A stretch of DNA of 64,000 nucleotides from Nemophila menziesii. Taxonomy: Eukaryota; Streptophyta; Magnoliopsida; Boraginales; Hydrophyllaceae. Below are positions 44,824 through 57,738 of this stretch, in pieces (position 1 is the stretch's first letter; every line of letters begins with the position of its first letter). The position numbers and the translations under genes were made by a program. Below the pieces are notes generated by a model. It was not told where the DNA came from and made no database searches. It saw nothing but the letters and a program-made list of their open reading frames with translations. The stretch covers positions 15,243,730 through 15,307,729 of the forward strand of contig JARWIR010000001.1 of NCBI GenBank assembly GCA_029959085.1. The letters are read 5' to 3'.

Positions 44824-46915
44824 TGGTGGGGCCTAGGGTGTGATAAAATAAGATATAAATAACGTGCAAATAACACCCTAAAGCTACATGGTTCTGCAAG
44901 TATACAGATCGTATGCAAGTTTTAGTTAAATAATTAAGATTCGTTCCGCAGAGACTACGAAGGTTAGTGGGATCTTATGCAATAATCAAGTGCAATAAAT
45001 TAAAGCTAGGACAACTAAACACAAATAAAAGTAAAGGTAAATAGATTTTTGTTTGATTTTCTAATTAACTAAATTAAGACTAAGAATTTAAAGACAGAAA
45101 ATAAATATGAAAGAGAAGTAATATGAGAATATAGCTTGAGTCACTAGCATGTAATCCCCACTAGTTTTGCCGTTCTAAACATGTAAGGGCGAATTATGTA
45201 GTATTTCAATAATCGGTCCCAATTCGCTATCGGTAGTTTAAAATAGGATTTACCTGTGTCAATAAGGCTTCCTAAGCAAACTTTTCCTGTAATTGGTAAA
45301 TAGTCACAAGAACTAAACCATAGTGATTATCTAGTTAGGTTGATTTGTCAGATCTAAACCGGATACTAGACGTTATGTGCTAAACATGTAATTAAACACC
45401 GTTGTCAATGGTGACCTAACTACTAGATGGTAATTCTATATGGTCGCGATCCACAAGAACACAGAATATAAATCCAAACACATAAACAGAGAATAAAAAC
45501 TATAATTCAATTTAAAACATTAAATTCCCAAATTAGATAGATGTCAATCAAGACTAGGGTTCATACATATATGCTAAAAACTCAAGATAAAGAAATTTAG
45601 TTCATGAATGAAAAGAAAGAAATTACAAATTTAAAGGTAGAAGAAGACTAGGGATGGCAATGGTTCAAATATTAACCGTAACCGATGGATATCCGATCCG
45701 ATAAAAAATCCGTTAGTGGAACCGATGGTGCATCCATGAGGGTTTGGTTCTCACAAAAGGTAACCGGTGGATAATCCGTTAGGATTTGGTCTTTTACAAT
45801 AATCTGACGGATAATCCGAAATCCGAAGAAAAATATAAAAAATAAAATATTAAAATATATATACTATATATAAAGATATTCTATAAATGCAAATTTCATA
45901 CATAATATCGATCAAATATAATTATTCCTTGCATAAACTAGATAATTGATTATTATTTATTTTATTACTATATTGCCTAATATCATTTTATGATCTTGCA
46001 ATAATTTTGTAGCTAATTTCAGAATTTTAAAAATATTTAATAATTTATTTTATTTAGATCATTTTAAATGATTGCGGATACGGATTAATCGCGGATAAAC
46101 CGCATCCATCGCGGATGCGGATTTGGTAAATAATTCTAAAATCCGATGGTTAATGGATGCGGATTTGGTTATCGTTTTTCTTAATGGATGTGGATGTGGT
46201 TATGCAATTTTTCGAGGATATCCGACCCGTTGCCATCCCTAAAGAAGACATTGTGATGAACAGCTCCTTCCAAACTTCTCTCTTGTGTTGTAAGCTTCCT
46301 CTTGGTTTAAGGTTTCACCAAGGATGATTTTAGAGTGTTAAGAGGTTGTATTTATAGTGTATAGGTTGACCTAATTCATTTCTTGGAGATAAGGCCAAGT
46401 AGAAGACTCCAAGCCCAACTCAAATTCGTATGGATAATTACTGCTGAACTGTTTTGGGTTTATCTTCTTCGTTATTGGTCTGTTTTTGCTCCATAATATA
46501 CCAAAAGAATCCTTAGAGAATTATCTATGTTCCTATGAAAGGGATTTACCAAATTCGGCTTATTTCTTGGAGTAATCGCCACTTCTTTAGGGTTGCTGCA
46601 GAATCTCAGATTTAGGCAGCTTTTCCTTTTCCATGTTATTAGCCTTTGTTTCCTTTATCTCTATTTTCCATGTAAATCTCTTTACATAAGTTGTAGTCTT
46701 TGACTTGGACTCTAATTAATCTCCATAATTATCTTTAAAGCTTCACACTAAATAAACAATTAAACCCAATATGCTCTAAAAATATTATGTTGCTAAATCA
46801 AGACTCAAAATAGGAAAGTGCACTAAACTAAGCTAAAATCAACCTATAAACTAATAAATAAGCCTAAAATGATGTCTCAAAAGTATATTTTATTATCACA
46901 AATGAAGAGACATCA
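44824..46915 (-). repeat. Solo LTR, family D (minus), containing a hAT MITE
   Basis: On the minus strand it runs TGATGTCTC...CACCA, flanked by TCTAG at 44819-44823 and 46916-46920. It carries the same promoter-side and U5-side sequence as the family D copies at 38838 and 56171. The 593-bp insert at 45649-46241 explains its 2092-bp length. Confidence 0.92.
45649..46241. mobile_element. hAT MITE, 593 bp, with perfect 8-bp target duplication
   Basis: Terminal inverted repeats TAGGGATGGCAATGG and its complement (CCGTTGCCATCCCTA) with one mismatch, flanked by AAGAAGAC at 45641-45648 and 46242-46249. The interior is non-coding with repeated GCGGAT and ATCCG subrepeats that could fold back. An 8-bp duplication and TAGGGATGGCAA ends are typical of hAT-derived MITEs. 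Confidence 0.92.
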
Positions 46916-47380
46916 TCTAGGTTAACCCAATTGTGAGCCCATGGAAAACCTAAAACATTTTCCAACTCTTATATAAGTCTCCTAGCAGACCCTAAATCAT
47001 TATCCAATAATTATCTATCAACACAACTCATCCTTTAGTCCTTGTAGAAGATCACAGAACGTCCAGAGCCTGCAAGAGAAAAAGAAGAGGGTTTCTACAC
47101 CAAACTCCACGAATCTTCATCATCTAGGCTCCGTTTGCTATCAATCCGAAGAGTAATTTTATCCTAGCTTGTATATTAATCACGATTCTTGCATTATTTT
47201 TCAGTAATATTTACTTTTTATTCATGAACTAACCCTCATTGCTTGAGGTTTGATTATGGAAGATATTGATGTTAGCTATCTATTTGTTTTTTATTTGGGA
47301 TATTGAATTGTTTAATTGAGATTGACCTTTATCATATTGCATTAACTATATCTTTGTTTAAGACTACCCAACCCAAGCGA

Positions 47381-48240
47381 CATCATCTCCAACAGCCTCA
47401 CTTCCGACCCAACACCCCAACACCTCCAGGCCCATCTTCGCTGATTGAACCAAGCCCATAAATTTTTGATTTTTTTTACTCCTTAGTCCAAGCGCGTTTG
47501 AAGATAGGAGATGGGATTTTTTTATATTTTGTTTTCTGTTTCCGTAAGGTTTTTTTTAATCCTAATATTTTTTGTAAAAAGGATTCTTTTTGTTTTAGAT
47601 CTAGATTTAAATCTCTTTGGAATGTACCAAATTGATGTGTTTGGTATGTATCAAATTGATGTGTTTGGCATATACCAAATCGTTTTTCTCGTTTAACATA
47701 TTATCGTGAATATATTTGTGTATTGTATTTCTGGGAAAAACTTTGTTTGGCGCGTACCAATAAGTGGATCTCGACATGATATCTTTGATTGGGTTTCTAA
47801 CTAAGTCCGGACATTAACCTTTGACATAACGAAAAAACCTCCATCCATAAAAATATTCTTAGGGGCTAGATAATGCAATTACAACAAAATGACTGTGCAA
47901 TAAAACATAAAACGAACATAAATAGCATTTGGTGCGTACCAAGATCAGGAAAATTGGTACGTTCCAAACAAATAAATATTGGTCTATACCAACGTGCAAA
48001 AATTTGTATGTACCTACGACGAACTAAGTAGGGGTATAAGGGTAAAGAATCTAACTGAAAAATCAAACTTAGGCCTTTGTTAAAATGATTTTTTAATTAA
48101 GACTTTATAACTAATTTTTGGAAATTTTGGGCTTCTAAAAGTAAATTTTTCTTTTTTTTAGAGCCATTTCTAAAGCGACGGGGCACGTTACCCTCTTAGG
48201 CTGAATTTTAGAATATTGTTTGCAAGTTGGAAAACATGTG
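47381..48240. other. Unassigned region with GTACC repeats
   Basis: No gene recognised. 47620-47690 holds three tandem copies of a 24-bp unit around ATCAAATTGATGTGTTTGG. Variants of GG(T/C)RYRTACC recur at 47624, 47745, 47931, 47957 and 48006. T-rich tracts near 47460-47580. Confidence 0.4.
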
Positions 48241-48699
48241 AAGAGGTTTTTTTTTTGGGTTAGGTAAACGGTTGTATTAATAAAAAGTAACTGCACATTA
48301 TATACGAGAGTTACCTACCTAAACTAAAAGGTTAAAGATATCAACAAAGAAGCTAAACATGACTATCTCATACTAATAAGAATACAAGTTAATCACCCAC
48401 CCCCATCTATAATGGAATGATGGGAACAAGAAAAATAAAATAGAGAAAATGCATGCACCACTAAATTTCCTTGATAACCGTTTCTCTAGATAAATAATCA
48501 CCTCTTATAGCTAGATGATTTCTCGTTTTTCAAATACAATACACGGTATCTCCAAAACCAATCTTCCACTAGCTAGATGAAGAGGTTGAATATGAGCTAG
48601 TTTTTTACTTGACATAAAATAAAGAAAAACTAGCTTTACAAAATTGTTGCATATGACACTTATCATCCTCCATGTCATTTGACATTAAAACCTTTTCGT

Positions 48700-49655
48700 T
48701 CAGTAGTTGTTTTTGCACTCATAGGTTTTCCCGAATTCCCAAGTTTCTGGAGCGACTTGATGTGATGTTAAGGTTCGTCCGTCGCTTGTTGTGAAGCGAA
48801 AACTTAGTGTTTGTCCGACCAACTTGGCGTTTGTTTCCCATTTCTCACCCCAGTTGCGTTTCAGTTTTACCCATCCAACATTTTCATCACCTTTCACTTC
48901 CAAATCTGTGATATCTCCAGCTCCTCCCACATTTGTTACCGTAACCAAATTAAAGTAAGGATTTCCAGTAATTGTAAAATGAATTCCTCCTTGTTTCTTG
49001 CATGGGACCCTTCGATACTCGATTGGGACAATACCAGCCTCGTACTCCGCGATTTCTAGATAGGCTGGTCGTGATAAATCAAAATGCTCCCGTGGAGGAT
49101 TACACCAACCTCCGTTATCACTAGGTAGGTCCCAATTTGGTGGACAAAGATTGGTTCCTGTAACCACAATTGAGCCTGTGTTTGGTTTGCACACTGTTGG
49201 ATCGTCTGAAGCACATTTGATCTCATAGCAAGATCCACAGGCAGCTCCATCTTTGAACAATTCTGAGCTCAATGCTGTTGTCCATACGTCGTAGCCTTCT
49301 TGTTTCAAGTTTTGAAAACCACAAGCTCCACCTGTTATTTTGGCACGTACAACATTACAACAAGTTACATGTTCTTATATATATTCGGAATATTATATTC
49401 TAGTATCCAGAGTAGAGGTAAAAAGTAGAATAATAACGGGCATATTATGAGAGCATTGTTGTATCTTTATATCTGAATACATGAATAGATGTGAGATTTT
49501 TAAGTACCCAAATCGTTATCCAAGCCATCAGATGCACCATAATTAGTGGCATGAGCATTCTTCCATGGTTTAGGTTCGAAAGAATGGACATTGGGCAGCA
49601 AAGCACATGCCATAATCAACAGAGATGATGCCAAAACTCTCAACGCAGCAGCCAT
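48700..49655 (-). CDS. EXPA: Alpha-expansin-like cell-wall loosening protein, two exons
   Basis: Exon 1 is 49508-49655 and exon 2 is 48700-49331; the intron (49332-49507, GT-AG) splits the Gly of DLG-GACG, the classic expansin intron position. The joined frame encodes 259 residues. A signal peptide (about residues 1-25) precedes domain 1 (AHATNYGASDG, GACGFQN, AACGSCYEIKC, HFDLS), the double-psi beta-barrel related to GH45. Domain 2 (FNLVTVTNVGGAGDI, RNWGEKW, GQTLSFRFTTSDGRTL) is the CBM63-like wall-binding half. Expansins loosen cellulose-xyloglucan contacts without hydrolysis. Unusual: TNYG where TFYG is usual, and a C-terminus ending in ECKNNY. All splice and frame features are intact. It is the only clear host gene in the window. 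Confidence 0.93.
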
Positions 49656-49745
49656 GATGATATTGATCAATAGTTTAGCTAATTACGGGTATTAACGTTT
49701 CTACGGATTTACTTCTTTTATTTTCCCTTAAATACGAATTTACAT

Positions 49746-49754
49746 ATTTATATA
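49746..49754 (-). promoter_or_regulatory. Probable TATA box of the expansin gene
   Basis: TATATAAAT on the minus strand about 90 bases before the start codon, a normal distance allowing a 5' UTR of about 60 bases. Confidence 0.5.
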
Positions 49755-49759
49755 TGGAC

Positions 49760-50329
49760 ATAATTTAAGCGATAATTTAAGTCCCATTTTGCCGCTCTAC
49801 CTCTCTTCTTTAAATTTACTTATTTTCCAAGGACGAAAACTAATAACAAAACATAAAACAAATTATTCAGCGATGACAATAATTAGAATATCACAACAAG
49901 AAAACTTTGACTTATCAACTATTTTTTCTGCATCCCCTCAATTTTACATTTGTCAAGTTCCCTTTAATTAAAAATCATCTATCATTTCTAACAATTACTA
50001 TCCTTCCACTAAAAAAAAATTACCCACATCACTAAGGTGGGTCTGAATATTTCAGATGAATTTGAGAAAGAAAAATTTCAAACACAAAATAAGGACAAAA
50101 TTATAGATGATGTGTGTTGGATTTTCAGAGCAATAAAGAAGAACCACTAAATTCACCAATTTCATGGGTGAATCTATTTGAAGGGAATATAAAAAAGTTT
50201 CTTAAACTTGATTATCATGCACCTATCATACAGGAAGGTAAGAAGATCATTAAATCATCGGCTAAAGTGTTTTGAAGAAAGCGTAAAGCAGTGGAGTAAT
50301 TGTCTCATTGGACAACTGGTCGTTCTTAG
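49760..50329. other. Upstream region of the expansin gene
   Basis: No coding or repeat structure recognised. It probably contains promoter sequence, but no specific element other than the TATA box stands out. Confidence 0.35.
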
Positions 50330-51487
50330 AGCGTGACGATAAATCAACACAAAAGAAGAGAAGTAACTAACCATAAGTATACGGGTCGTTTCAAGTAATA
50401 GATAAGTAAATACGGGTATCTGTCTCTACAAGGTTTACGAGGTTATGATTAAGTGTTTAAATAGAAAGTAGAATTAATTGCTAAAACAAATAAAGAAAAT
50501 ATTTGTTTGGGTTTTGTATTTATAAGCTAGACGTAAGAAAGTAAATCTTAAAATACACTAAATTAACTAAAGAAAGTACTAAAGAAGATTACTTGAATGG
50601 GAGATATACTTGAGTCTCGCTAAAGAATCACCAAAGTTCATTAATTCACAGTTTTTTAAGGGTAAAACGGGTATTTTGAATTAGTCGGGATTCTAATGTC
50701 TTCCTAAATCCCGTCAGGGTAGAAAGGAAGTTATTATACGGTATTAACCTCGTCAGAGTGACATTAATGGTACTTTCAGATGATTATAATATAACCCCAA
50801 TTGATTCCGTGGTCAGTTGAATCTGTCAGGTTCAATCATGAACACCACACATCTATGTCCTATTTTTGTATTTAGACCCCATGATCGACCCATTACTAAT
50901 AGCCCAAATACTAAGGGCTATACCTAATTGATCGGAGAAGATATAATAATTAATACAAGAACATAGTCAATAGAAAATAGTATGACTTAATTTAAATTAA
51001 CACAATCCCAAATTAAATAAACTTTAAACTAAAAACTAGGATCCATCCCTTAAATAGCGATTCTCGAGTTAGGGAAAATCAACCCATAAGTAACCTAAAA
51101 ACAGAAATAAAAATTAAGACATATATAATTATAAGAATGAGATTTGGTGCTGAATTGTTGAAGATTAATCAAAAGACTAACCTTCTTCTCTTCTACTCCC
51201 TTTTCTAAGCGTTTTCTCTCTTTCAAATAACGATTCTAATGTTTCTACTGATTAATGAGGTCAAAGAGAGTTTATATAAAGGTATAAAACGGACTTTGCC
51301 CATACGGGCTTAAGTTGGTTAAAAAGTCCAAAATTCGTTTTAATTAATTCATAACTGCACAACACCACTTCAGTAAAAAGGTCGTAACTTTTGCATCGTA
51401 AGCAAGTTTTGCTGACTTCAAGCCCATCGTTTTCGTTTAAACCACAAAGTCTGAATCCTAAACCTTTGGGCTCAGAAAGGGAAACAA
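50330..51487 (-). repeat. Partial LTR-like remnant, family C, minus
   Basis: It shares the plan of the Athila LTRs: a U5-like start (GTATACGGGTCG), CCCGTCAGGG and CTCGTCAGAG motifs near 50710 and 50748, and a TATA-like ATATAAAGG near 51280 in minus orientation. Both LTR ends are missing or decayed. It abuts the LINE fragment at 51488. Confidence 0.5.
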
Positions 51488-53416
51488 ATGACGACTTGAC
51501 TCAATAGTGCTTCTTTTATCTCCTTATCAGTTATAGGAGTAGTCAACTCAGCTACTTGTTCTTCAGATAAAGTATGAGCTAATAATCTTCTTCATAGTTG
51601 AACTTGAACAAACTTCTTCATTAATAGCTTCAGATCCCAAGAGTTGTTTGTAAAAATTGACAAATTCCTCCTATATGAGTTTAGGATCAACAATAGATTT
51701 ACCTGCATCATTTATGAGAATTGAAACATTTTTTTTTGCAATCCTCTTTTTTATGATTTTGTAAAAATATGAAGAATTACAATCCATATCATTAGTAAAT
51801 GAAATTTTTGCTTTTGGCTTAAGTATATTATGTTTACTAATATAGCCTCTTCTAGCTCTTTAATTAATATCATCTCTTCATTAAGAATGTGAGAATCAAT
51901 CTCCCCACTCATGATTTTGTTTTGAACTATGTCTAACTGTCTCTTAGGAGATTCAATACATGAAGAATTTCTTTTTAAATGAGTATTATTAAACCTCCTC
52001 AAGGCAATTTTAGCATTCTTTTGCCTCATACACAGTTTGAACATATAGTTTCCCTCTATATCAATGTTAACTTTAAGTGTACTATGATCAGATGTACAAG
52101 GTGGGGAACTATTGCGTTTGAGACAATAGTGTCCAACCATTTGCTATTTATAAACATCCTATCAATTTTGCTGGCTCTAATATGCCCAGTACTACTCTTA
52201 TTAGTCCAAGTATAATATTGACCACCACAATTATGCTCATATAAATTTGCCTCATCAATACATTTTGCAAATTCTATAGCTTCTTTCTCTAGTGTATCAC
52301 AGTTAAGCGTGTCCTGTATCTTTAAAATTTCATTGAAATCATCTAACACACACACACACACTTTCACAGCTGCGTACTTATCACTCCACTTGATAATATC
52401 ATTCCATAATAATATCCTTTCACCATCATTATTACCAGCATAAACCATTCCCATATAAATCACTTCTTAATCTCAATAATCTTCATCTCTACAAATAAAG
52501 CTTGAGAAGTTTCATGTAGTAGCTTTACTTCTGCATATCTATTATCCCACAAGATCCATACTCTCCCAGACTCATCTTTATTGTAATTATGCAACATTTC
52601 CAAATGTGAGAAATGAGTATTTATTATAGCTACAAATTTATCAGCCTTAAATTTTGTTTCCAAAAGTCCAACCAGCTTCATATCATTACTTATTAAAAAC
52701 TCCTTTACATCAAGTTTTCTTAGGAGATTATTGAAACCAGACACATTCCACGCTGCTATATTCATATATTAGGTGGTCTTGTAACTTCCTCCCCTCTATT
52801 ATGATTGATGAATTGAATTACCTCATGATCAATCTCACTTTTATCATTACTCTGTAATTCCTCAAACTTGTTAGCTGTCATAACAGAGCTGGACTCTCCT
52901 CTTAAGTTCCGATTTCTACTTCTTTTTCTAGAAACACTCCATTCCTCAGATACGTTTTTCACTTTATCTTCTTTATCAGCTACATCTACAAGCTTTTTTG
53001 GTCTCCAAACTTTTTGCGTATTTAAACATCTTACTCTCAACATGATCAACTCTACTACATTTTTTGCATATGATTGGCTTCCAATCATACTCAACACGTA
53101 CTTCTTACAAATCTTCAATCCCCACATCAACATACACATTCTCTGGAAGCTCTTCTTTGGTGTCAATTTCAACACAAACCCTAGCGTAACCTAACCTCAA
53201 CTTTGACTCTGTTATATTATCCATATGTAATGGAACACCAATTCCGCTAACTATATAACTTAAACCCTTTTGTGTCAACAAATTCAACGGTACGTTGACT
53301 AGTTTGACCCATATCGGGATTTTTGACACATCAAGCTTATCAAATTGCCTTCCAACTTTCCATGGCCTAAGAAGCAATGACTTACCGTTGATATGCCATA
53401 ACTCTCCATAGCCTTA
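51488..53416 (-). mobile_element. LINE fragment: ORF1 end and endonuclease, minus strand
   Basis: DUF4283-like ORF1 sequence is at 53377-53105 (IPIWVKLVNVPLNLLTQKGL), followed in a shifted frame by the zinc-knuckle region and the Ser/Lys-rich tail (to 52762). The endonuclease starts MNIAAWNVSGFN at 52765 and continues to about 52056 with LLETK, LDDFNEI and YYTWTNK. The remainder to 51488 is the start of the linker. No RT is left; it is joined to LTR-like sequence at 51487. Its 5' side is cut by the second Athila element at 53417. Confidence 0.8.
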
Positions 53417-53514
53417 TGATGTCTCCCTAAATGTTATAAATTTATGCCCTTGGGAGACATCATTTTTGGTGTTTATTTAATTAATTTGATAGACTTTTGG
53501 GCTAAATATGCAAT

Positions 53515-55079
53515 TGGTGGTCCTTTGTGTGTTCTAAATAAATGCAAATAATAATCGAACCACAACCGCAAGTGTACGGTTGTCCCAAGTAGTATATATA
53601 TGATAAAACAAATTCGTTCCAAGGACGGGATGGTTGACTACAATGCTTATCTATTAATGATTGATGCACTTATGAAAGCAAATAAAAGTAATATGTTTGT
53701 TTGGTTTTGTATTAATGCTAAATAAATGAAAGACAATTATTAAAAATGCAAATAAAAGCTAAGACGCAAGTAGAATGATGTAAAACGCAATATGAGAAGT
53801 AGCACTTGAGAACGCAAGGATCCTCCCAATCTTATTTCCTAACTTATGTTGTTTAAGGGCTAAATTGGTCAATTACAATGGTCGGGATTCTAAATTCCTT
53901 ATACCCCCGTCAGGGTGGACTATAAGGCGATCCTAGAGTGTCACTAGTCCCGTCAGGGTAAATATGATCCACCTGTTGGATGTTTAAGTTTTATTACCTC
54001 ATTGGCCCTAGGATTAGCTAAGTTCGTCAGAATCAATAACTTCTATCCTAGATTGAATAAATAGTTCTGTATTTAAACCCTCCGTCAGGATGATCCAATC
54101 GCCACTAATTGGAATAGCCTAAATACTAACACCTGCTCCTAGTTCATGACGCTAAAAACAGTAAATATTCTCAATTTATCGAAAAGAGTAAAAGACACAA
54201 TCTAGTTTAATTTAACAGAAACCCAAATTCAACATTCGTTATTCAATACGATTGGGATTCACCCATTAATTGTTCTCAAGCACTATGAAAAGCTTAGCTC
54301 ATATTAAAAAGAAAAACTAAATTAAATGTAAAGGAATTCATATTGATTACAAAATTAAAAGATAAAAGAACCTAATTTCCGGAATAGGAATGACTAAGAA
54401 CGGAGATATAGACCCTCTCCAGCTCTTGTAGCTTCTTCTTTCTTCCTTCTGTTGCTTCTCTCTGGTGTTTTTAATCTTGCAGAATGTGAATTGTATGAAA
54501 AATAGAAGTCCAGACCTCCTTTTATAAGTGCAAATTCGGACTTGGACCTAAGCTTTTAATTAAATGAAATATAAAAGGCCCAAGTCCACTAACTTAGCCC
54601 AAAATTCCGTAACTGCTGATATGCCTTCACTAAAACGGTTTTTCCCGACTCGTTATGACTCCGATTGACCTCATTCCAGTTGCTAAAGTTCCGTACTTCG
54701 ATAAGGAATGTTTTCTCTTCAAAGGTCAGCGGCTAAATCATCGCTTAAGCACCTCGAAATCAGCAATCTATGGCCTGGAAAATGGATGTTCAGCTCTAAA
54801 AAATAATATCTTCGGGATTTATCTTTAAGTCTTGACTCTATCTCTTGATCTTTGACTTTCTCCTTGGATTCCTCTTCTAGCTAGCATCTAAAACCTGTAA
54901 ACTTTACACTAAAAATACCAATATTACGCGCAAAAGCTTAATAAATTAAAAATGCTAGAAATAAAAGAGGAAAATCATATTATTGCATATTTAGTCCAAA
55001 AGTCTATCAAATTGATTAAATAAACACCAAAAATGATGTCTCCTAAGTGTCGAAAATAAGAACAATTAAGGAGACATCA
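53515..55079 (-). repeat. Solo LTR of the complete-Athila (A) family, minus
   Basis: 1565 bp, clearly related to the LTRs of the element at 9481-22334 but with many substitutions. Flanked by GCAAT at 53510-53514 and 55080-55084. Only one LTR remains, so LTR-LTR recombination removed the interior. Confidence 0.95.
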
Positions 55080-56170
55080 GCAATAATCTGAATTTCCTCT
55101 TTTATTTCTAGTATTTTTGATTTATTAAACTTTTGCGCGTAATCTTGTGTATTTTAGTGAAAAGTTTGTAGGTTTTGAATATTAGCTAGGAGAGGAACAC
55201 GAGAATAAAGTCAAAGATCGTGATATGGAGTCAAAGCTTGAAGATAAATCCCGAAAAGAATTATATTTTGAAGCTGCAAATCTGGAAAACAGGCCAAAGA
55301 TTGCTGATTTCGAGGCACTTACGAGTTAATTTACCCGCTGACCTTTGAAGAGATTATGTTCCTTATCGAGTTACAGAAATTTAGCAAGTGATTTGAGGTC
55401 AATCGGAGTTATAACGAATCGGTTAGAGCTGTTTTAGTGGAGGTGGTGCAACAGTTACAGGATTTGGGCTTAATTAGTGGACTTGGGCTTTTCTAATTTT
55501 CACTTAATCCTTAAGTAAAAGCCCTAATCCGATTTTATCATTATAAATAGGCCTTTAGACCTCATTATTCAGTACCTCTCATTTTATTCTTCAATTCAAT
55601 TCATCCTTAGAAGAGAGTGTCCAGAGAAGAAGCAGAAGCAAGGAAAAGAAGAAGCCAATAGCTGGAGACTGTCTGTATCTCCATTTCGCAGCCAAACCAA
55701 TTCCGAAATTAGGTTCTCTGTATTTATTTCTGTAAAACAATATGAGTCTTATTTCTTTTAATTTAGTTTTTGTCTTTCCGTTAATTATGAGCTAATTCCA
55801 TTTAATACTTGGGAACGCATAATGGGTTAATCCCTACTTTGTTTTATTTCATATGATTGGATTTGGGATTTCAGTAATTTAATTCGAATTGGGTCTTTTA
55901 CATGTTTCTGTAATTTGTGATTATTTACTGTTCTTAAAGTAGCTAATTAATAACAGGTTTTAGTATCTAGGCTATTCCACATAGTGGCGTGTGGATCATC
56001 TTGACGAGGGGTTTAGATACAGAATTAATTACAGAATATAAGGTAGGAATTATTTGACTCTGACGAACGTAATTAACCTTATGGCCTATTGGATTTGTTA
56101 GCTTAATCATTCGAAGGTGGATCATAATCACCCTGACGGGGTTTGTGACACCCTAGAATAGCTTCGTAGT

Positions 56171-57738
56171 TGATGTCTCCTCATTTGTGATAATATAATA
56201 TACTTCAGAGACATCATTTTAGGTTTATTTATTAGTTTATAGGTCGATCTTAGCTTAATTTAGTGCACTTTCCTATTTTGAGTCTTGATTTGTAGAATTA
56301 TTATTTTTAGAGCATATTGGGTTTAATTGTTTATTTAGTGTGAAGCTTTAAAGATAATTATGGAGATTAATTAGAGTCCAAGTCAAAGATAACAACTTAT
56401 GGAAAGAGATATGCATGGAAATTGGAGATAGAAGGAAACTGAGTTCAAATAGGAAAAGGAAAAGCTGCCTAAATCTGGGACTCTGCAGTACACGTCCAAA
56501 GATTGGTGTTTTTACCTAAGAAATAGGCCGAATTTGGTAATTTCCTTCTAAAGGGTCTAGATAATTCTGTTGCGATTCTTTTGGTATCTTATAGAGCAAA
56601 ATCCGACCAATAACAAAGAAGATACACTCAAAACGGTCCAGCAGTGTTTTCCTTACGAATTTGAGTTGGGCTAGGAGTCCATTACTTGAAGTTATCTCCA
56701 CCAAACGAATTAGGTCTTCCTATAACCTATAAATACAGCCTCTTAACACTCTAAAATCATCCTTGGCCAGACCCTAAGGCCAAGAGGAAGCTGCAACACA
56801 AGAGAAGAAGTCTGGAAGGAGCTGTGCATCAACTATGTCTCCTTCAACCTCTTATTTTGTAATTCTTTCTTCTTCTTTTCTTTGTATGAACTAATTCTCT
56901 TAGCTTAGGTTTTACATAATGTATAATCTATGAATTCTAATTCTTCTATCTAATTTCTTTGGGAATTATATGTTTTAATCTGATATTAGCTACTTACCTT
57001 TATATTTGATTATGTGTTTTGATTTAATGATTATTTTCCTTGCGAATGCATGCGTATAGGATTACCTTAATAGTAGTTAGATGGTCACCGTAACTGGGTG
57101 TTTAACTATTGAACCACCACATAACGTCTAGTGTCGATAGCAGTTCTGACAAAACATACTTCTAACTAGATAGTCATTAAGGTTTGTTTTAACCACCATA
57201 TCACCAATTGATTGTAGTGTGCTGGATAGGGCCTTAGTGGCGTTTGATAACCCTATTTGAGTCCTCGTCTTGGTTGTGCCGTAGCCCCCTTAGTCGCTCT
57301 CAAGGTCTAAGGTAGTGGAATTTAGAATCCTGACTAAGTATACCAAGAGCTAATATTCTCCCTTATGAATTAGATTTAATAGATAGAATTAGAAGGATTG
57401 GTGCATACTAGTAAAACCTAAGTTATATCGTTCATACTATCTTCTTTTCTTTTCTGTTATTTATTTTCTGTCTTTAATTTAGTAGTTTAGTTTTCTTATT
57501 AAAAACCAAATAAATATCTATCTTTCTCTTCTTTCTACTTGCGTATTATTATCTATCTTTAATATCTGCACTTGATAATTTGCATAAGTTCTCTCTAACT
57601 TTCGTCAGTCCCTGAGGAACGAATCTTCTTATCATTAAAACTTGCATACGTCCTGTAATACTTGCAGTACAGTGTTAGTTTAGGGTGTGTATTTGCACTT
57701 ATTTATATCATTATTTTATCACACCTTAGGCCACACCA
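56171..57738 (+). repeat. Solo LTR, family D, plus
   Basis: 1568 bp, TGATGTCTCC...CACACCA, flanked by GTAGT at 56166-56170 and 57739-57743. The 3' LTR at 63786 shows the empty site. TATA-like TATAAATA at 56728-56735. It lacks the SINE present in the copy at 38838. Confidence 0.95.

Larger units (their letters stand above)
44316..47380 (+). repeat. LTR remnant, family E, split by a solo LTR
   Basis: The left part, 44316-44823, starts TGATGTCTCTC. The sequence resumes at 46921 and contains a TATA-like and leader-like stretch (ACTCTTATATAAGTC near 46966). It resembles the other gypsy LTRs in plan, but the 3' end could not be fixed and no internal region is present. Confidence 0.5.

Noticed and set aside
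47511..47696. 61-codon plus-strand frame
   Set aside because: It is T-rich translation followed by the 24-bp tandem repeat. No protein-like composition.
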